Source of the DNA: Fallopia convolvulus
Taxonomy: Eukaryota > Streptophyta > Magnoliopsida > Caryophyllales > Polygonaceae
Direction: 5' to 3'
Length of the DNA stretch: 64,000 nt
Assembly (NCBI GenBank): GCA_964016875.1
Contig: OZ024719.1
Span: 28,897,877-28,961,876 of the forward strand
The notes below the pieces were generated by a model. It did no database searches. It saw nothing but the letters and a program-made list of their open reading frames with translations, and had not been told where the DNA came from. Made by a program: the position numbers and the translations under genes. This document shows positions 42,179 through 53,760 of the stretch, piece after piece. Within the stretch, counting starts at the first letter, position 1; each line of letters opens with the position of its first letter.

Positions 42179-43189
42179 TGATGCGACCCCGTCTTTGGAT
42201 GCTAGCCAAGAGATCGAGGCCTTCACACTTAGCTCGGATGGGCCAGTCACCCGTGCCAGGGCACGTGCCATCGAGACCGCAACACAGTCACTAGTGTCGC
42301 GCCTCTCCGTTGGCCACGGCGCGCCTTGCATCGCTACCTCGCTCGGCACCATCTCGATCATCGTTGCCGAGGAACCTCGTTACGAGCTCTCGGACCAGCC
42401 GTGCCCAAACGCGACATCCTCGAGCATCGGATAGCAAGTCGAGGTCGCAACCAGCGGTCGCCAAGACCTCGTGCCGGGACTCGACCTCGGGTCGTCACTC
42501 GAGGTTCTCGCATTGGACCTCGTAGTCGAGTCGCAACATGAGGTTCTCAGATGCTTCGGAGAACCTCAAGTTCTCGAGACCTCGCAAGCGCCGTCACCAG
42601 CGCCCTACGCCATGCCAATGTCCTCGCCAGCGCCCAGCGTCGCGCCGTGACCTCGCCAGCGCCGTGTCCGAGCCTCGCCAGCTCCGCGACAGCCTTGTCG
42701 CGACACTTCGAGCACGGTCACGGACGACCTATCACTTTTATAGTATTTTTGCATCATTTCTAATTCCAAACATTGCTATTATTAGTTTTATGGTTTTAGG
42801 AAGTTAATTATGGGCCTTGCGTCGCTACCTTTTGGACCCGCGCCGATGAGCCTAGTCTGCGTACTAGCCCTAGGCGCGCCGATGGGTTTTTAGGGTTTTC
42901 CTAGGGTGTCTTGTGCCGCCTCTCTATATAAGGGGGATTATGCTATTGTTTTCAGCAGCGCACATTGAGGGTTTAATAGAGTCGAGGTGATCTCATTTCT
43001 CCCTTGTGCTTGCGCCGACTTGCTATTATCAATGAAAGTTCCAGTTTTCGCACTTGTTCTCATGTCCTCAATAGATTCGATCACTCCAAAGGTGATTTGA
43101 GTCTCCCAAAGCCTTCTGCTACGTAGATTCAAGACCTAATACTCAACCCAAGTCAAAGATCCGTCGCAACTTCAAATGAGGTCGCATCA
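42179..43189 (+). repeat. 5' LTR of chromovirus family E (long form)
   Basis: TGATGCGACC...GGTCGCATCA, a perfect 10-bp terminal inverted repeat, 1011 bp, followed by a PBS. GC-rich first half (42200-42720) and a promoter-like TATATAAGGGGG near 42923. Several Arg/Ser-rich frames in the GC-rich half were not accepted as genes. Confidence 0.8.
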
Positions 43190-43191
43190 AC

Positions 43192-43204
43192 TGGCATCAG
43201 AGCC
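43192..43204 (+). promoter_or_regulatory. Primer binding site of family E
   Basis: TGGCATCAGAGCC, initiator-Met tRNA type with one difference, two bases after the LTR. Confidence 0.8.
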
Positions 43205-43519
43205 AAGGTTTTAGTAAGTCTTATTCAACCCTCTTTCGTTCACTCTCACACGATTTTTCCTTTGTTTCTAACCCTAGATCATCCTCCACTTCGCAATTCT
43301 GCCATCTAGGGTTCCCAAAAAAAAATTCTTGCTTTCCTACATTGTTAATAAATTCAGCCTTGTCCTAAAGTGCTTGATCTATTGATTTTGGTGAAAATTA
43401 CTCATTGTCTTGCTAGTTGCATGCACATTAGGTTTTGTTTTACTGATTTCTCTATTGCTCTTACGTGTTTGCTTGTGTTGAATTATTGCTTCTTATTTCC
43501 TCTAGAGGAGAAAAGCTAG

Positions 43520-43660
43520 AGACCAAATTGTTAAAAAAAAAATTGTTGTTGTGTTCGACTATCAAAGCCAAAATAAGGCAAGGTAGTCGATCGAATTGTT
43601 AAAAAAATAAAATAAAAATTGGACGTCCACAAGCCAAAATAAGGCAAGGTTGATCCAATT
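43520..43660 (+). repeat. Leader repeats of family E
   Basis: AAGCCAAAATAAGGCAAGGT occurs at about 43565 and 43631, with a related TTGCCTTATTGTGTTTTGCC near 43723. Same position, and a shared CCTTGCC/GGCAAGG core, as the leader repeat of family X. Confidence 0.5.
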
Positions 43661-43899
43661 TATGGTTCAAAAATTTGGCAACCCTAATCGCATATCACTT
43701 GCTTGTGGTTCTCGGTTTTGACTTGCCTTATTGTGTTTTGCCTTACTTACTTTGTGGTTTTCGTAGCCATATTGATAGATCGAGTTGTGTGACCTTAGCC
43801 TATCCTATCCTTGTTCGTGTGGTTTGAACTAAAGGGTCGGCTTGACTTAAGCGAACCGTAAACTCTTTGCTTTTTGCTTGTGAACTTCTTGCTGCTTCG

Positions 43900-46312
43900 A
43901 TGACTGGCATTACTATAGGTACCGTCTCCGAGTCCGAAAATGAGGAGAACCGCGAGGACCCGCCACCGGCGTTGCACAATCAAATTCCAAATACTTGGAA
44001 TCCGGAGGCGGTGGCGCGGATCGAAGAGCTCGAATGCCTCTTGGCGGCGAGCCAAACACAGTCCAAGCATACCGTGCCGCCGATGCATGGCCTCGCTTCG
44101 GAGATCCTGGCGTGTCCGCGAACGACATCGCTCGTGCCAACGCCAAGGGCAAGAAGCACGCACAGCCGTCCTCACAATTTGTCTCCATGCATCGCATGGA
44201 ATCAATGAAAGAAAGTCGCCAAATTGATAGGCACGATGGTGGTCCCCGGACCGCGGATCGCTATCAAATGGCGCGAGATTATCGGGACACAAACGTGTAT
44301 GACGTATATTCCGATGAGGAGTTTGACTCCTAGGAGTATAGACGCCGGCACACGAGTGGGGATCCCAAGAAAAAGAAAAGGCACAAGTCGCCGGCACAAG
44401 TTTACAAAACCCCAAAGCGGAAGCACGGGGCCAAGTATTATGATGCCGACGCTTACAGAGTTGAGGACGACCTCGAGCATCAAAGTGCTCAGAGTCCGTA
44501 CTCAGATTTTGAAAACGACTATGAAGAGTTCAATGATTACTCTCATAAATCGTCGTTTGAGCATCCCAATGTGCAAGATCCGGAAGAACGAGACATCCGC
44601 CCCTCGGATTGGTTTCCACCGCCGAAGCTAGCCAAAAACCGAAAAGAATATGACCGGGTCTATGGCTCGGGACGCAAGGATGGCTCGAAGGAATGGCGTG
44701 ACAGGGACCGTGACGCTCAGGGTCCTCGACGACCCGACGACGGTGCCGATCCTGACGATGGGGACGACGATCCGCATCGCGGCCAGCCTCGGCACCAACG
44801 CGATCGCCGCGCGCGCTAGCCTCGGCACCAACGCGATCGCCGCGCGCGATCGCCTCGGCACCGCAGCCCTCGGCGCGACAACGATCGTCGTGAAGCTCGC
44901 GATCCACGCCATAACCGACGTGATATTAAGGTAAAATTCGAACCTTTTTACGGTTCTTATGATCCTGATGTGTTTATCGAGTGGTTGCAGGGTACGGAGC
45001 ACACGCTCCGTCATTTAGGGTATGAAGATGACGAGAAAGTGGAAGTTGTATCCTTACACTTCCATGGTGTCGCTCGGACATGGTGGAACCAATTCGAGTC
45101 CGAAAGGATTCGACAAGGCAAACCCCTTATCCGAGAGTGGCATCAACTCGTCTACACCTTGAAGAAAAGGTACATTCCGGCAGATTACAAGGATAAGATG
45201 CACATAGAAATTATGCGCATCAAGCAAGGATCAATGACGCCGGAGGAGTATTTTGCCAAGCTTGAAGACATGTTCTTCAAAGCTGGCATGAGTGTGTCGC
45301 CATCAGTAATGAAGACGAGATTCATCTCGTGTTTGCGACAATCCATCCAAGATCGCTTGGAAATTCGTCCCATCAAGGACCTCAACACTTACGTTCACAC
45401 CGCTATGCAAATCCACAAACAAGAAGTGAGAACCAAGTCGGGTTGGTCCACTCCAAGGTATGTTCCTACCTCTAGTCAATCCGTTTTTTCTTCTAATCGG
45501 GTTGCTCCTTCTTTGCCTAGTGCTACGACAGGTTCCAAGTCCAAGGTCGAAGCCACGCCTCCGAGGGCACACGCCGCGCCGCGCCGCGCCGAGCCAAGTG
45601 TCGACCGTGCCCGAGACATGGCATGCTACAAATGCGGGGGATGAGGACACATGATGAGGAACTGCCCAAATGCAAGGAAAGTTTTATTCACCACTCAAGG
45701 GGAGCCTTATGACATCCATGATGAAGAGGAAATAGAGCCACCATTGCTAGAAGGCGCCGAGTTGGAGTGTGATCCTTTCGAGGCTCTAGGCGTGTCAAAA
45801 CTCCAATTAGTGACAAGGCGTGCCTTAAGCATGCGTGAGGCGCCAAAGACAGATCAAAGGGAACAACTTTTCCACACTAGATGTTTAGTGAACAATGTGT
45901 CTTTGAGCGTCATCATCAATTCCGGGAGTTGTGCAAATTTCCTCTCCAAAAAAGTAGTTGATCACTTCAAGTTGCCGACCACATCTCATCCACAACCGTT
46001 TAAGCTACAATGGATTTCCAATGACGGTGGAGATTGGGTCGACAAACAGGTAATCTTCAACTTTTCTATTGGTCAATATTCCGACTCCATTCTTTGTGAT
46101 GTAACTCCAATGGACGCCACACACCTCTTGTTGGGGCGTCCATGGCAATACGATCGTCGCGTGCTTCACGACGGGTATTTGAACACTTACATGTTCAACT
46201 ACCACGGGAAGCACATGACCCTCTTACCTATGTCGCCTAGTGAAGCTCTACAGGATGAAGCCGAAAGGCAAAGACACAAGGCTAGCGACATGGTTTCGGC
46301 GCGCCGAGCATG
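43900..46312 (+). pseudogene. Chromovirus E gag-protease, with stops
   Basis: Starts MTGITIGTVSESENEENRED. After a frame shift near 44060 one frame runs to 46312, broken by TAG at 44331, TAG at 44817 and TGA at 45642. Asp/Arg-rich charged region (44571-44930). Capsid: VFIEWLQGTEHTLRHLGYED, ARTWWNQFESERIRQGKPLI, MRIKQGSMTPEEYFAKLEDM. The zinc knuckle CYKCGG*GHMMRNC has a stop inside it. The protease motif is INSGSCANFLS with the catalytic Asp changed to Asn (45918-45920). Order and motifs fit CRM/Reina-like chromoviruses. Not functional. Confidence 0.8.
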
Positions 46313-47640
46313 ACGCCCACGGCGTCCTCAGCCAAGGCTGCGGATTCCTCCGGCGTTTCTGTTGCCACACCCCATCAAAACAGTAATGAAGACGTTCGAG
46401 ATGGACATCGCCGAAGGAAAGAGGATTCGGGCCGACAAATCATGTCTAGGGGCCTCGGCAACGCGCCGAACGCCGCAGACTTTTCCAAACAAGGCCTCCA
46501 ACAATTTTCAACAGATCCCATGGGCGTTTCTGGTGGTAAACCCATTCAAATCGAATTTCCACCAGAATTGAAGAAGAAACGCCCCAGATAAATGAACCTG
46601 AGCAAGGGACCGCCGATTGAGCCTCCTAGCGTCGCGCACCACGCCGTTGCTGCACGGAAACTGGGATTTCAAGAGCTCCGTGATGAGTTTCACGACGTTT
46701 CCAAGGGCATTCCTCCACATTTTTCAGGGGCTACAACATATCCAAAAAACACCCCAGAACCTGCTCGTTCAAGCACCGACTCCGAGCCACCTTTGCTTGG
46801 CACATGCCAAGAGTGTCTTCTTCTAGCCAGGCGTCGGGACGTCGAGAAATCTATTCAGGGGAGTCTTTCTTGTTTCATCCTTGTTCGTTTACTTTCTATT
46901 TCTAAAAATGTGGATGAGACACTTCCCTCTTGTATTTTGTCTCTTTTGAAGGACTTTGAAGACGTTATGTCGGATCAGCTTCCATAGGTTTTGCCGCCTA
47001 TCTGTGGGATCGAACACAAAATCGATCTCATGTCAGGCGCTTCCCTCCCTAATCGAGCCGCTTATAGGACTTCACCAAGGGAAACCGAAGAGCTACAACG
47101 ACAAGTTGAAGAACTTTTGTACAAGGGCTTTGTTCGAGAATCCTTGAGCCCTTGCGCCGTACCGGTGATCCTCGTGCCGAAGAAAGATTGTTCGTGGCGT
47201 ATGTGCGTCGACTGTCGAGCCATTAATCAAATTACGGTGAAGTACAGACACCCTATTCCGAGGCTCGATGACATGTTAGATGAGCTCCACGCCGCCGCCT
47301 TATTTTCGAAGATTGATCTCCGGAGTGGCTATCACCAAATCCGGATGCATGAAGGCGACGAGTGAAAGACCGCATTCAAAACCAAACATGGTTTGTACGA
47401 ATGGCTTGTCATGCCTTTTGGCTTGAGAAACGCCCCTAGTACTTTTATACGGTTAATGAATTTTGTTTTTTAGAAAATTTTTAGGACGTTTTGTTGTTGT
47501 CTATTTCAATGACATTTCGGTTTTTTCTAGAGACTTGGAATCACACGCGAGGCACCTTAGGATGGTGTTAGAATGCCTTCCCGAACACTCATTGTTTGTA
47601 AACTTGGAAAAATGTTCGTTTTGCACGGACACGACGAACT
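46313..47640 (+). pseudogene. Chromovirus E reverse transcriptase, truncated
   Basis: After a frame shift at ~46312, a linker with stops (46589, 46985) leads to RT: PPICGIEHKIDLMSGA, YRTSPRETEELQRQVEELLY, SPCAVPVILVPKKD, WRMCVDCRAINQITVKY, FSKIDLRSGYHQIRMHEGDE. A TGA stands for Trp at 47363-47365, then KTAFKTKHGLYEWLVMPFGL and NAPSTF. The catalytic box is YFND instead of YFDD (47502-47513). The frame ends near 47640 and no RNase H or integrase follows. Same strand as the E gag; one element with a lost 3' half. Confidence 0.8.
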
Positions 47641-48136
47641 AGTAGAGAATAAGGTCACCACTGACCATCGACGCGAGCGTCGAGACCAACCCTATCGCCG
47701 CTCGCATTCGGAGGCTGTCTGAATGTTGCCAGTGCTAGGCCTTTGTTTCAGAAAGCGATCAAGTCACTTCATAATAAATACGAGGATTTCAATTTAGGTA
47801 TAGCCCTAGAAGATCACATCAAAAACCTAGAACAATTAGGAAGAGGCATTAGGTGGTCGAAAAGAAATGAAAATCGCCTCCCAAATAGGGATATAAGGAA
47901 ATGATGTGATTTTCACAATGACTGCAGTCACATGAAAAAAAAAGTGTGGCTCTTAGAAAGGATATATCATTTATGGTCTCTAGAGGAAAGATAACAAAAT
48001 TCACCCCGAACACCCAGGTCCCGCAAGGAGTAATAAAAGCATCTAACGTGGGAAGGTTTTCATCACTAGTTCCATCTCGCGTAGTAAATGTCATAACTAG
48101 GGGACCAAATATATGCGGGCTCATGTACTCAACAAC
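47641..48136. other. Unassigned DNA between E and a Tat-like LTR
   Basis: A minus-strand stretch (GTWVFGVNFVIFPLETINDI, about 47950-48060) may be a retroelement ORF fragment, but no family could be fixed. Otherwise nothing seen. Confidence 0.25.
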
Positions 48137-48651
48137 TGTTTTGGGTGAAATATACGAAGTATCTTAACGCCCTAGATTTGGGTCACAATCGAAGTAATAG
48201 AGTGAAGATTAGTCGAGTTTGAGAAAAGAAAGATGGATTTCGTGTTTCTAGACTGAAGTGTTCTCAAATCGAGATTACAATTGATCAAGCTCTCCCCTAT
48301 ATATTGTTCTTGTGTGTGTTTTATATCTCTAATTCTCTCCCACTTTCATATATCTATTTTCCCATTCATCCACTCCTAGAGCCACATTCGTGCCCTCGTC
48401 GGCGTCTCAATAACCGTCGCCCACTATCAATGTTCTGGGAAGTGGAAAGTAGCCATTGTAACCATCCTATATCACGTCTTCTTCGGAGCAGACAACTATC
48501 ATTCTTTATCCAATCAAATGACCATGGTCTTTGTTAGGTCTTCCAAGATCACTTGTAATCTAGGCTAAAATCTCCAAAATTTTGGACTCTTGCGCTTGAT
48601 GGGCCGAGTGGGAATTAGGTATCTTTGCGGCCAAAAACGGCAGACCCAACA
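48137..48651 (-). repeat. Tat-like 3' LTR (minus strand)
   Basis: On the minus strand it starts TGTTGGGTCTGCCG, immediately after a polypurine tract (TTTGGGGGTAA, about 48652-48662), and ends CACCCAAAACA, 515 bp. Same termini (TGTTGGG...CCAAAACA) as the LTRs at 2962 and 6409, though the interiors differ. Confidence 0.65.
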
Positions 48652-48839
48652 TTACCCCCAAATCTAATTCGAATTAAGACTCCATATATGGATTTGATTT
48701 GATTTGTTGTCCTTAAGTTTCTCTGGAGCAACTAGGAAGATCTTGTTCTAGATCAGTGAACTCGCATTGGGGGAAGGTATTGAATTTTTCGTGTTGGATT
48801 TGCTCTTGCATATCGTGTTTGCACTCTTAAACCTGGCCA

Positions 48840-49670
48840 TATCACTTTGCATGCGAGGGATGCCAGGAACCCTTTGATCTCGAAATCCAAGGTGAAGGGA
48901 AAAGATTGGGTGACAAAGTTCTTTTTTGTCGAGAAAGATACTCTAGGTGCCCAGTTTCAACTTGCATTTTCCGACCAGTGGAGCATTAAGCGTAAGGACT
49001 TTTCGTTTACTCTTTTGTGGTTTTTCTTGTTTGGCCGAACGTTCTAATCTTTTGCTTCTTTTCTTCCTTTTGCTTTTTCTCTTTGTAGTTCCTCCAAGTC
49101 TAGAACACTAGAGAGTTAAGACTTTTATGAAGGTTTTTACCCTCCCTTTAGCAAGAAGGACTTACAGAAAGGAGTTCCAACTTCATCGTGAAGGGGAATT
49201 CAGTAACAAGACGACTCTTCCTTTCGAGAGTTTGGCGGGTGAATAGGAAGACGCGGACTCTGTTGATTTTGAGAAAATGGTGGAAGGGAATCCCTTCGTC
49301 CCTCCTGTAGCCCCTAAGGTGACCGAGAAACTTTGAATGACGTCATCTGGTAAGCTATATTTTGGCTTTCTTCCGAAATTGGGCAAGTTTATCTTTTTGC
49401 TTGGCCTATTGTTTGACCATGGGATCTCTTTTTTTTTTTTCAATAGTGAAAGACACTTCTCTTACTGGTCGTGGTTTCTCTGCGGTAGACATGATCCATT
49501 GTAAGCTGGGTTCGAGTGATAAGAAGCCTCCACTAGACATGAAGATTAAAACTGAGGTAGTTGCGATTCTTGCCCCATCTAAGAGTCCCAAGCCTAAAAA
49601 CCATGTAATCATCGAGCTAGATGAAGAGGATCCTCAAAATCTCAATCCAAAACTTCGTGAGCTCCACTGA
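48840..49670 (+). pseudogene. Antisense ORF of the minus-strand Tat-like element
   Basis: Plus-strand fragments, opposite to the LTR orientation: KVKGKDWVTKFFFVEKDTLG (48900-48980) with an RKDFSF end, then LPLARRTYRKEFQLHREGEF, and after stops VKDTSLTGRGFSAVDMIHCK to 49670. The FFFV block resembles plant 'putative gypsy type transposon' proteins. Intron-like gaps with GTAAGC/TTTTCAATAG lie between. Like the first Tat element it sits between the pol side and the 3' LTR, in reverse. Broken by several stops. Confidence 0.5.
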
Positions 49671-51159
49671 CCAAAGAAGACTCATGTGGGTATCTTTATA
49701 TCTGATCTTGCCAACGATGCGGGTCTTGCGGCTTGGAAGGTAAGATTTTTTCCTTCCTCTATTATATAACCTTATGTCTCTACTTTTTTAAGGATCTTGT
49801 TGATGAGGCGGTGCAAGGAAATCCCAACTCTTGTTCGAAAAGCAAACTTCAAGAGAAGGTGGAACTCGGTGGTTGAACATCTCTTGGGATCACAAGGGCA
49901 GATCACCCTCGTCCAGACTCACAATTGGGTGATTCTAAATCCCTAAGTTATATCTACAAGTATTTTTTAATCCCTTATGCTTTTAGGCCAAAATATTTTG
50001 TGGTTCGAAAGTTATGGCTCTTTCAATGAAAGGTCGCATGAACCACTAGGATGGAATTTCGATTTGTTTTGGTGGATTGGATATTATCAAGAGATTCAAG
50101 GATATTACTCAGCTCAAATCTAATGAAATAAGAGTAAAAATCCCTTGGATATGACTCACCAATGGATTAATATTCAAGCATTGATTGATGTGATTCACAA
50201 TCAAGAAGAAAACCTAGATTGAATGTAGAAAACTAAGGAGACAAGGTTTTGGCATGTTTTTCGTCACATCTTGTCTAAAGAGAACAAAGTGGCATCTAAC
50301 ACCCTAATAGCCTAAGCAACAAGAGGCGCCTCACACTAAGAGAACAAAGGTTTGATAAAGTTAAAAAAATATCCATGGGACCTTTGCCTTTTTTCTGAAT
50401 ATTTGGTGCCTTCCTAACTCTGGTATCTTCTGGTTTTCTTTTCTTTATGACCTACTCTGAATCTTTGTCTTCCGACGCTGAGGTACAAGGTGTGTCCTTT
50501 TCGATTGTCTTCTTCTACGGTTTTGCTTGAGATTGTTAGTCTTTCGATTTCCTTGGTTCTTTCTGCGGGGACTACGTTCCTTGACTAGATCCGGGTGCGT
50601 TTGGGATCTTGTACTTCCTACAAGTCGTATTGCTTTTTGTCGGAAGGGATGAATATCGACATTACGAGTGATCTGTTGACGGCTTCGCACGGTGGTCCGC
50701 GGTGACAGTAGAAGTCGGCTATCACAGTGGATGGCGATGGCCAACGATTTTGTACGGTGGTCCGCGGTGGTGAGTGACGAGCGACTCCTAACAGTTTGTC
50801 CAGCAGCAACAATGTCTCCTCGTGTGGATCGACGATGTGATTCGGTTAAACTTCATGCGGGCAATGAGTGGTGACGATCAACGGTGGCACGACGACATGT
50901 TCTCGCAGGCTGTGGCCCGACGACCGCTCAATGGTATCGTGTTTCTGTGGTCGCGGCTGCGGTGGAAAAGGGATCGAGCGGTGAGCGGATGCCACTCCTA
51001 TGGTTTCGGCACGATAGTGGCTTGTAGGTACGATCTTTCGCGGTTCTGGTTTGGTAGCGATTCAGCGGGGGCATCTGCATTTGCGGGCGGTGGCTTTAGT
51101 GTGAAATTTCGATCGCAAGTGGGGATCATCCTAGTGGTTGCTAGAGGTTTGTTCTTTTT
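49671..51159. other. Interior of Tat-like element, no recognised pol
   Basis: No gag or pol motif seen on either strand. A GC-richer stretch (50640-51130) has open frames in several phases without family features; these were not accepted. Confidence 0.35.
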
Positions 51160-51177
51160 CCCCACGTACTGCACCAA
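51160..51177 (-). promoter_or_regulatory. Primer binding site, Tat-like (minus strand)
   Basis: The minus strand reads TTGGTGCAGTACGTGGGG one base after an LTR end (ATCATACA). Spacing and GTGGGG end match the site at 3500-3518, with several substitutions. Confidence 0.5.
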
Positions 51178-51178
51178 T

Positions 51179-51480
51179 TGTATGATCAACAATTGACGAG
51201 ACAATTAGATACTCGGGTTTTGTGGAAATAGAATCGATTTTCTCTTTATAAATGAGAGATCCCCTTTATATAGAAATGACAAGGTATATCTCCAAGGATA
51301 TTTAATATCCTTACATCGACACCGTGAGCCTTCTTTGGTGCTTAAATTAAGTTTGAGATCTCATGGCACTTTGATTTCTCTCCGGATAATAGCCTCGGAG
51401 AAGAACAAAATGTCTCACTTGACTGATATCTCTCATGTCGTGTGTTCATCAGAAAGGGAGAAGCAAGAATAGAAGAAACA
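51179..51480 (-). repeat. Tat-like 5' LTR, 3' portion (minus strand)
   Basis: TGTATGATCAACAATTGACG at its inner end. An ~110-bp stretch (51200-51320) matches 58481-58590. It is not clearly the partner of the LTR at 48137-48651, so two related elements may be recombined here. Outer limit not fixed. Confidence 0.45.
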
Positions 51481-51499
51481 GACTTGGTCCAGATTATTT

Positions 51500-53095
51500 A
51501 GAGTGGCTCACAGAAGAGCTTTTCCCATCCTTGAAACTTGTTGAGTTCCCATAACTCAACATGTTCGTTGTTGAGGAAATCAAAAGAAAGTACAAGAGGG
51601 TTGATGAGCTTACGTTCCTTGAAAGTGGTGGCCTTTGGCGCCTTAGTGCCCTTGTCATGTCTAGATGTTTTGACATTCTCGTCCAACTTGGGCCTTTTGT
51701 GGCCCTTGCATTTCTTCTCCTTTTTCTATGCTAGAGTGGTGGTCGGAGAGGAGATATTTTTAACGATGAAGACCGGGTCCCTCGATCTAGAGGGTAAGTG
51801 AACCAGGTCTTGTGTATCGTAGACAACCAACTGTCGGCTATCTGTAGGGAGTGCGCAGTCCTCTTGTTCCTTACCATCGACGTCTATGGATTCTTGGTTC
51901 TTGTCGTCAAGGTTGATGTGGATGTTGGCCTCATTGAGCACTTTGATTTCATCATTCTCTATGGACCTCCCTTCATTATCCTCAAAGGTGTCCTCGACGA
52001 CCTCCTCTTGTTCTTAGATGCAAGATCAACACCAATTCCCTTGGCCGTTTCATTCTCCTCAGATTCGTCATCTTCTTCTTCAACTTTGTCATCTCCTTCA
52101 CCGATGTACCTTGGGCATTTCCTTGAGCCCTTTGAGAGGATGGGGACTTGGTGGTGGAGGTGTTCATTTCAACCTCTAGCTCGGACAAGCGAGTGTTTTC
52201 TTCTAGTGTTCCCAAAACAAGGGGACTTGTAGGCAATGGGCTGATTATCATCATCGGACTCATAGTCACCCAAATCGACATGTTCTAGTTCCTATGGAAC
52301 TACAAAAGTAGATGGATAGGGGTGAACAACTTTTTCTATGGGAGGAGGAAGATTTATTTCTCTTGAGGGTGGAGGAGGGGTTTTTACTTTTGGAGGACGT
52401 GGTAAACGTGTGGTTCTTTTGGAGGAGGAGGTGGGAGTTCCCTTCATGGGGATAAAGAGGAGGGTAAAGGAGATGCTTGAGCGATAGAGGGAGGTGGTGG
52501 TGGCACAGATTTGGGTGTTGGTTGAGAAGGAGGTTTTCCAAGGGAAGAGGCGGATTGAGACTCATGGGCCTTAGATTCCATGAGTTGTGCAAGGGTGGTG
52601 ATCCTTCGCTTGGGTTTTTGAGATTTCAAGGATTTTGAGGATTTAGAAGACTTTGAGGATTTGGATTTTAGAGGATCTAGACCAAATTTGTCCACGATCT
52701 TTGTGTGGGAAGAGAGTGTTTGAAGGAGGAATATTTAGGGTTTGAGGAAGAAGTGGGTTGTGAGAGAGATATATGGGTACTAATTAAGGGTGGCGATAGG
52801 GCATGATTTGGAGTGACGACCAGAGGCAAAGGAACGTCATGGACAAGGACCTTGTACCTAGAATGGCCATACCATCGGTAGGGTCTACACGACAGTAAAG
52901 ATAGAAGTGGACGTCATTATGGAGTTGGTAAAGTCTTTGTTGCTCAACTAGGTCAGTTTGATTGTCCCCCTCCTATTACATGGTCAAGAAGAAAGTCTTT
53001 GGATTTTTCTCAATCTAATCTTGGACCATTGGTTCAAGGTATATCATATTTCTAGCCACTTGGTGGTGAGCGGGGCTCTTGTTTTTGGCAGCCAT
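51500..53095 (-). pseudogene. SIRE-type env-like ORF (degraded)
   Basis: Start MAAKNKSPAHHQVARNMIYL, then QRLYQLHNDVHFYLYCRVDP, a Ser/Lys run (KSKSSKSSKSSKSLKSQKPK), a Pro-rich stretch (PPPPPSIAQASPLP), an acidic coil, and a final LSFDFLNNEHVELWELNKFQ then GWEKLFCEPL. It lies downstream of a copia pol on the same strand, as the env-like ORF of SIRE/Maximus elements does. Several stops and frame changes. Function of this ORF class is unproven. Confidence 0.6.
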
Positions 53096-53760
53096 TTGTG
53101 AGAGAGTAAGAGTGTTTTGGAATTTATCTTGAAAGGGAAAGAAAGAAGAGTTTTAGAGGTTGTGTGTTTCAGGAAGACAAAGGTGGAAGAAGGCCCAAAA
53201 GATGCAAAGTTTAAGGTTGTATCAGATTATGAGAAGGGTAGAAAGATAAAAACCTCAATTCCCATTTCAAAATCCAACCAATCGCGTGCTAGTACTTTTC
53301 GGCTTCTTCTGCAAGTCGGGGACAAGTGTCGACATTCCTTGTGGCGGCCTAATAATGTGAGAAACTCCTTACATCATTCCTTAGTCATTAAGAATTCTAA
53401 AAATTTCTCGTTTTCCCATGTAGCATCTGCCTTGTCTTTTCAAATTCTAGTATAGTGTTCCTAGGTAGAAGTCCTTGGGAAGGCCACGTTCATAAAAAGC
53501 ATTTTCCAGATTCACAATTTAGGATGGTCTTATGATCAACCATCTTTGTGGATTTTAATGTGGGTGAGAGGAACTCAGGTTGATCATTTTGGACATAAAA
53601 TAAAGTTCCACACAAATAACAACTTAAGCTATAGAATAGTAAGAAGGAAAAGTAAAAGTTGAGCTCCTACAGTTCCCTAGCATACAAATCAACAAGTCTA
53701 ACCAAGCATAGGGAGAATAACAAACTGAGACTTGTTTAATTTAGAGTTATCCTCCCTAGG
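53096..53760 (-). other. Spacer between copia pol and env-like ORF
   Basis: No accepted coding region. A plus-strand open stretch (53117-53455) is taken as a chance frame. Confidence 0.35.

Noticed and set aside
42195..42807. Several overlapping Arg/Ser/Pro-rich reading frames
   Set aside because: All lie inside the GC-rich half of the E LTR; high GC lengthens chance frames in all phases and no family motif is seen.
43867..44631. Alternative frames over E gag on both strands
   Set aside because: Shadows; the frame leading into the capsid and zinc knuckle is the coding one.
50445..51196. Open frames on both strands in GC-richer DNA
   Set aside because: No domain or motif; overlapping frames in opposite directions with no codon preference visible.
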